A stretch of 49,944 nucleotides of DNA from the NCBI GenBank assembly GCA_017620395.1, contig JAFZQJ010000022.1, positions 136,977-186,920 on the forward strand, written 5' to 3'. The notes beneath the pieces were generated by a model. It ran no database searches, was not told the origin of the DNA, and saw only the letters and a program-made list of their open reading frames with translations. Shown piece after piece: positions 46,085-49,944 of the stretch. Position 1 is the stretch's first letter; each line of letters begins with the position of its first letter. The translations under genes and the position numbers were made by a program. This DNA comes from Clostridia bacterium. Its GTDB lineage: Bacteria > Bacillota > Clostridia > Oscillospirales > RGIG8002.

Positions 46085-46628
46085 TCTTTACCCGCTTTCT
46101 GAACTCATTTTCGCCGCAGTCGTTTTCGATGACTATATCCGCCCTCTCGCGCAGGTATTCCTCGCTCTTCTGCATCGCGAGCCGGCGGCGTATCGATTTC
46201 AGCGAAGCGCCGTCGCGCGCGAGCAGGCGCGTTTCGCACGCTTCCTCAGGCGCGACGACCGCGATTATCGCGTCGCAGAGCTTATCCGCGCCGCTCTCGA
46301 AAAGGGTAGGCGCGTCGAGAACCGTCTTTTCGCGCTCCGCGCATATCGCGGCGAGACGCGCGAGTATAGGCGGGTGGGTTATCGAGTTGAGCAGATCGAG
46401 ACTGCCGCGGTCGGCAAAGGCGCGTTCCGCGACGAGCTTTTTGTCTACCTCGCCGCCGTCGAGGACGTCGTTCCCGAACGCTTCCGCGAGCTTGCGCTTC
46501 ACGGTTTCGTCGGTAAGCACCTCCGCGGCGACCTTGTCGCAGTCTACGACGAAAAGACCGCTCTCCGCGAAAACCTCGGCGGCGGTGCTTTTTCCGGATC
46601 CGCTTCTGCCAACAAGCCCGTAAACCAT
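46065..46628 (-). CDS. coaE: Dephospho-CoA kinase
   Basis: 187 residues. P-loop GLVGRSGSGKSTAAEVF (GRSGSGKS instead of the commoner GGIGSGKS), DCDKVAAEVL, ITHPPILARL (the conserved HP) and LDAPTLFESG. It phosphorylates dephospho-CoA to CoA, the last step of CoA synthesis. It lies 9 nt after tsaC and overlaps the transglycosylase gene. Confidence 0.94.
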   Translation of the reverse strand: MVYGLVGRSGSGKSTAAEVFAESGLFVVDCDKVAAEVLTDETVKRKLAEAFGNDVLDGGEVDKKLVAERAFADRGSLDLLNSITHPPILARLAAICAEREKTVLDAPTLFESGADKLCDAIIAVVAPEEACETRLLARDGASLKSIRRRLAMQKSEEYLRERADIVIENDCGENEFRKRVKNVAKTL

Positions 46629-46637
46629 ATCTTCTCC

Positions 46638-47666
46638 TTATCGGTCGACTTTTACCACGTTCCCCGCCGCGGCGCGGAAGAGGCGGTTATATACCGCGAT
46701 CCCGACGCCGTCCATGGGCGGACGCCTGACGAACAGCGTGGAAATGCCCGCGCCGTCCGCCTCGCGCATCGCGTTGAACACGCCGTGGGCGAGCGAAAGA
46801 CTGTCGCCTTCGTCGCCGTATGGTATCGCGCGGGCGAAGAGCGTTTCCTCACCGTTGAAGCAGAGCGCGCAGGCGCGTTCGTCTTCCGCGAGGCGTTCTT
46901 TTATGTATCCGACCGCGCCGCCGCCCTCAACGATTACTACGCGGCAGTCGGGCGAATAATGCTTGTATTTCATTCCCGGCGCGAGTGGTTTTTCGCCTTC
47001 GGGCAGCATCTGCGTCACCGCTTTGTCGAGCGCGACGCTGCCGAGCGCTTCCTTTATCTGCTCCGGCGTTATGCCGCCCGGACGCAGCACCGTCGGCGTT
47101 TCGCCGCAGACGGTGACGACGGTGGATTCGACGCCGACTTCGCAGGCGCCGCCGTCGAGGATCATATCTATGCGGCCGTCCATATCCTCCAGCACGTGCC
47201 GCGCCGTGACGGGGCTCGGCTTGCCGGAGCGGTTCGCGGAAGGCGCCGCAATCGGCACTCCCGCCGCCGCAATCAGCTCGCGCGCGTATTCGTTCGACGG
47301 CATGCGTATCGCAACGCTGTCGAGTCCGCAGGTGACAATATCGTTGACCGCCGGACGCTTTTTGACGATGATTGTCAACGGACCGGGCCAGTACGCCGCC
47401 GCGAGCTTGTAGAACGCTTCGCCCAGATATCCGAGCTGCGCGGCTGTATCGAGATCGGCGACGTGCATGATAAGCGGGTTGTCGTGCGGCCTCCCCTTCG
47501 CCTCGAAGATCGAGAGGACGGCCTTTTCGTCGAAGCCGTTTGCGCCGAGGCCGTAAACCGTCTCGGTCGGGAACGCGACGAGACCGCCGGCGCGGATGAC
47601 CTCCGCGGCTTTATTTATTTTTTCAGCGCGTCCGTCGCCGGACAGCTCAAAAAACGTCGTTTTCAA
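46638..47666 (-). CDS. tsaC: L-threonylcarbamoyladenylate synthase (Sua5/YwlC type)
   Basis: 342 residues: an N-terminal YrdC domain plus the C-terminal Sua5 domain, so the longer form. Motifs: GGLVAFPTETVYGLGANGF, AKGRPHDNPLIMHV (KRPxxNPL-type), VAIRMPSNEYARELIAAAGVPIAAPSANRSGKPSPV, and LRPGGITPEQI before the linker. It makes threonylcarbamoyl-AMP from Thr, bicarbonate and ATP for t6A37 tRNA modification. It is 12 nt downstream of prfA, a common pairing. Confidence 0.95.
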   Translation of the reverse strand: MKTTFFELSGDGRAEKINKAAEVIRAGGLVAFPTETVYGLGANGFDEKAVLSIFEAKGRPHDNPLIMHVADLDTAAQLGYLGEAFYKLAAAYWPGPLTIIVKKRPAVNDIVTCGLDSVAIRMPSNEYARELIAAAGVPIAAPSANRSGKPSPVTARHVLEDMDGRIDMILDGGACEVGVESTVVTVCGETPTVLRPGGITPEQIKEALGSVALDKAVTQMLPEGEKPLAPGMKYKHYSPDCRVVIVEGGGAVGYIKERLAEDERACALCFNGEETLFARAIPYGDEGDSLSLAHGVFNAMREADGAGISTLFVRRPPMDGVGIAVYNRLFRAAAGNVVKVDR

Positions 47667-47678
47667 TTCGATGCTCCG

Positions 47679-48746
47679 TTATTCCGCCTCGGCGAGTTTT
47701 CTCGCCTGGTCGGCGGTGATGAGTGACGTGATTATCTCGTCAAGGTCGCCGTTCATTATCGCGTCGATCTTGTAAAGCGAAAGCCCGATGCGGTGATCTG
47801 TAACGCGCCCCTGCGGGAAGTTGTAGGTGCGGATGCGTTCGCTTCTGTCGCCCGTGCCGACCTGGCTGCGGCGTTCCGCGGCGATCTCTCCCTGCTGCTT
47901 CTCGCGCTCCTGCTCGAGAATGCGGGAGTAGAGTATCTTCATGGCGCGGTCTTTGTTTTTATACTGACTGCGCTCGTCCTGACATTCGACGACGATGCCG
48001 GTCGGGATATGCGTTATGCGTATGGCGGATTCCGTCTTGTTGACGTGCTGGCCGCCCGCGCCGCCGCTGCGGTAGGTGTCTATCTGCAGGTCGGACGGGT
48101 CGATGCTGACCTCGGTTTCCTCCGCTTCCGGCAGGACGGCGACGGTAACGGTGGAGGTGTGTATTCTGCCGCCGCTCTCCGTTTCCGGCACGCGCTGGAC
48201 GCGGTGGACGCCGCTCTCGAACTTCAGCTTGGAGAAGGCGCCGTCGCCGCTGATCTCGAAGGATATTTCCTTGATCCCGCCGAGCCCCGTTTCGCTGATA
48301 TTCAGCACCTCGTGCTTGAATCCGTGGGTGTCGGCGTACATCGTGTACATACGGTAAAGCGAGCCGGCGAAAAGCGCGGCTTCGTCGCCGCCCGCGCCGG
48401 CGCGGATCTCGACGATGACGTTTTTGTCGTCGTTTTCGTCGCGCGGAAGCAGGAGGATCTTCAGCTCGTCGGAGATCTTCGCGATCATCTCCTTCGCTTC
48501 CAGATACTCGGCCTCGGCGAGCTCGCGCAGCTCTCTGTCCTTCTCGGCGTCGAGCAGCTCCTTCGCCTCCGCCTGCTGCGCGGAGTATTTCTCGTATTCC
48601 TTGAACTTTTCGACTATTGGAAAGAGGCGCTTATGCTCCTTCATGAGCGCGCTATACGCCTCTCTGTCGGCTATAACGGCGCCGTCCGAAAGACGCGCTT
48701 CCACTTCGTCGAAATGCGCTTTTATCTCTGCGAGCTTCTCAAACAT
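47679..48746 (-). CDS. prfA: Peptide chain release factor 1
   Basis: 355 residues. The GGQ peptide-release loop is in [21 protein letters not shown]; the codon-reading PxT-type region lies before it, and the N-terminal coiled domain and [16 protein letters not shown] are typical. RF1 reads UAA and UAG. The C-terminus [22 protein letters not shown] is characteristic. The ATG overlaps the end of the DUF951 gene by 8 nt. No prmC follows; tsaC does. Confidence 0.97.
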   Translation of the reverse strand: MFEKLAEIKAHFDEVEARLSDGAVIADREAYSALMKEHKRLFPIVEKFKEYEKYSAQQAEAKELLDAEKDRELRELAEAEYLEAKEMIAKISDELKILLLPRDENDDKNVIVEIRAGAGGDEAALFAGSLYRMYTMYADTHGFKHEVLNISETGLGGIKEISFEISGDGAFSKLKFESGVHRVQRVPETESGGRIHTSTVTVAVLPEAEETEVSIDPSDLQIDTYRSGGAGGQHVNKTESAIRITHIPTGIVVECQDERSQYKNKDRAMKILYSRILEQEREKQQGEIAAERRSQVGTGDRSERIRTYNFPQGRVTDHRIGLSLYKIDAIMNGDLDEIITSLITADQARKLAEAE

Positions 48747-48930
48747 CTTCGCTTACGCTCTCCACTCTCTTGATTTTGCGTTCCAGCTTGAACCTTTCGC
48801 CATCGACGACGCGGCCGCAGCCCGCGCACTCCAGCTTCAGATCGAGACCGGAGCGGACGACGGTGAACTCCGACGATCCGCACGGGTGCGGTTTTTTCAT
48901 TATTACCCTGTCGCCGACGCGAATAAGCAT
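48739..48930 (-). CDS. DUF951 family protein
   Basis: 63 residues. [38 protein letters not shown] is the full signature of this small Firmicute family: the motif KKxHPCG and a CxxC in LECAGCGR suggest a four-ligand zinc knuckle (inference). Function unknown; often near translation or replication genes. It is the first gene of the run through prfA. A TAAAAT (-10-like) lies about 25 bp upstream of its ATG, with a poor -35. Confidence 0.9.
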   Translation of the reverse strand: MLIRVGDRVIMKKPHPCGSSEFTVVRSGLDLKLECAGCGRVVDGERFKLERKIKRVESVSEDV

Positions 48931-49017
48931 TCCGAACGCTCCTCTCGGTTTATTTTACCATAAACGGAAGCAATATAAAAGTGTTTTTTGCAAAAAATGC
49001 GTTTTCGGATAACAAAA

Positions 49018-49050
49018 ACAGACCCTGCGTACGCAAGGTCCGTTTTGATT
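49018..49050 (-). terminator. Terminator of tuf
   Basis: GGACCTTGCG / CGCAGGGTCT stem with a two-base loop, then TGTTTTTGTT on the minus strand, about 20 bp after the tuf stop. Confidence 0.85.
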
Positions 49051-49063
49051 CGATTTACGGGGA

Positions 49064-49944
49064 TTAGCCGTCGATCTCGGTAACGACGCCGGAGCCGACA
49101 GTTCTGCCGCCCTCGCGGATAGCGAAGCGGAGTCCCTTCTCGATGGCGATGGGGGTGATCAGCTCGACGGACATAACGACGTTGTCGCCGGGCATGCACA
49201 TCTCGACGCCTTCAGGCAGGTTGATAACGCCGGTAACGTCGGTAGTTCTGAAATAGAACTGAGGTCTGTAGTTGTTGAAGAAAGGCTTATGTCTGCCGCC
49301 CTCGTCCTTGGTAAGAACGTAAACCTGACCCTTGAACTTGGTGTGGGGCTTGATGGAGCCGGGCTTGCAGATGACCTGGCCGCGCTCGATCTCGGTTCTC
49401 TGAACGCCGCGGAGCAGAACGCCGATGTTGTCGCCGGCTTCAGCATAGTCAAGCAGCTTTCTGAACATTTCGATACCGGTAGCAACGGTCTTTCTGATCT
49501 CGTCCTTGAGGCCGACGATCTCGACTTCTTCGCCGAGCTTGAGCTGTCCGCGCTCGACTCTGCCGGTGGCGACGGTGCCGCGGCCGGTGATGGTGAAGAC
49601 GTCCTCGACGGGCATAAGGAAGGGCTGATCGGCCATTCTGTCGGGGGTGGGGATGAAGTTGTCAACAGCGTCCATCAGTTCGATGATGGAAGCGTACTCG
49701 GGAGCGTTGGGATCGGTGGAAGTGCTCTCGAGAGCCTGCAGCGCGGAGCCCTTGATGACCGGGACTTCGTCGCCGGGGAAGTCGTACTTGGAGAGCAGCT
49801 CTCTGATCTCCATCTCGACGAGCTCGAGGAGCTCGGGATCGTCGACCTGGTCGACCTTGTTCATGTAAACGACGATGTAAGGAACACCGACCTGACGGGC
49901 GAGAACGATGTGCTCGCGGGTCTGGGGCATCGGGCCGTCGGCAG
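49064..49944 (-). CDS. tuf: Elongation factor Tu, 5' end cut by the window edge
   Basis: The C-terminal 293 residues or so. Reading enters at [30 protein letters not shown] (G4 motif NKVD, canonical), then ALQALES, domain II ([34 protein letters not shown]) and domain III ([24 protein letters not shown], ending GVVTEIDG). It delivers aminoacyl-tRNA to the ribosome. Codon use is strongly biased, as expected for a very highly expressed gene. The G1 region and start lie beyond base 49944. Confidence 0.98.
   Translation of the reverse strand, partial: ADGPMPQTREHIVLARQVGVPYIVVYMNKVDQVDDPELLELVEMEIRELLSKYDFPGDEVPVIKGSALQALESTSTDPNAPEYASIIELMDAVDNFIPTPDRMADQPFLMPVEDVFTITGRGTVATGRVERGQLKLGEEVEIVGLKDEIRKTVATGIEMFRKLLDYAEAGDNIGVLLRGVQRTEIERGQVICKPGSIKPHTKFKGQVYVLTKDEGGRHKPFFNNYRPQFYFRTTDVTGVINLPEGVEMCMPGDNVVMSVELITPIAIEKGLRFAIREGGRTVGSGVVTEIDG

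Noticed and set aside
45981..47726. 581-codon plus-strand open frame opposite tsaC and coaE
   Set aside because: It runs antisense across two well-recognised genes and resembles no protein family.

Overview
The window is about 50 kb of a G+C-rich chromosome from an anaerobic, endospore-forming member of the Clostridia, probably an Oscillospiraceae-like gut lineage. The evidence is the spoIIAA-spoIIAB-sigF locus, a YpeB germination protein and a CotJC-type manganese catalase (sporulation). An oxygen-sensitive class III ribonucleotide reductase and indolepyruvate:ferredoxin oxidoreductase point to anaerobic metabolism. Cohesin/dockerin surface proteins, an Lsa-type ABC-F protein and textbook Firmicute sigma-A promoters (TTGACA-N17-TATAAT) fit the same group. 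Almost everything is ordinary core chromosome. I see no transposase, phage, integrase or CRISPR gene.

Layout. 1-4.4 kb (minus): 3' part of an EF-G-like GTPase gene, a lipid kinase, an RsmC-like methyltransferase and cysS. 4.7-9.1 kb: a DivIVA-like coiled coil, an aminotransferase and a two-component system. 9.1-9.6 kb: a gene-free stretch with a hairpin array inside a 14-bp inverted repeat. 9.6-15.3 kb (minus): a small membrane protein, the spoIIA operon, folC and valS. 15.5-17.4 kb (plus): apbE, a NusG-domain-II protein and a Gx transporter. 17.5-19.9 kb (minus): a ThuA-like protein, a secreted LRR-dockerin protein and a membrane protein. 20.0-20.7 kb: a hairpin array abutting a five-tRNA operon (Val-Asp-Phe-Gly-Cys). 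20.9-24.0 kb: three tiny genes converging on ypeB, then a leaderless mnmA. 24.1-27.7 kb (minus): fakA-fakB-plsX. 28.0-30.6 kb (plus): a DUF11-like protein, a cohesin-dockerin protein and tspO. 30.6-38.9 kb (minus): rpsO, pnp, iorAB, a ComEA-like protein and nrdD with a separate 52-residue gene. 39.2-40.4 kb: tRNA-Arg, a second hairpin array and cotJC. 40.4-49.9 kb (minus): an attenuated Lsa-type ABC-F gene, glmS, the prfA-tsaC-coaE-transglycosylase-M18 peptidase run, and the 3' part of tuf.

How the genes work together. FakA, FakB and PlsX form a complete route for activating exogenous fatty acids and passing them to phospholipid synthesis, behind one promoter with a perfect palindrome at its start site. 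ApbE with a NusG-II protein and a Gx transporter resembles extracytosolic flavinylation or electron-transfer modules. The cohesin-dockerin and LRR-dockerin proteins hint at cellulosome-like assembly on the cell surface.

Three observations stand out. (1) The class III ribonucleotide reductase NrdD ends just after its zinc ribbon. The missing tail, with the glycyl-radical motif RRITGY, is encoded by its own 52-codon gene 37 nt downstream, so the radical domain appears to be supplied in trans. (2) Two homologous arrays of about 174 bp, made of short hairpins with changing but self-complementary arms joined by invariant ATGATAT / ATATCAT linkers, begin right after the terminator hairpin of a tRNA gene. 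A third array with a different linker (TAATGAAG / CTTCATTA) has the same design. (3) The Lsa-type ABC-F gene has a leader with a six-residue peptide and a terminator, as expected for antibiotic-sensing attenuation.
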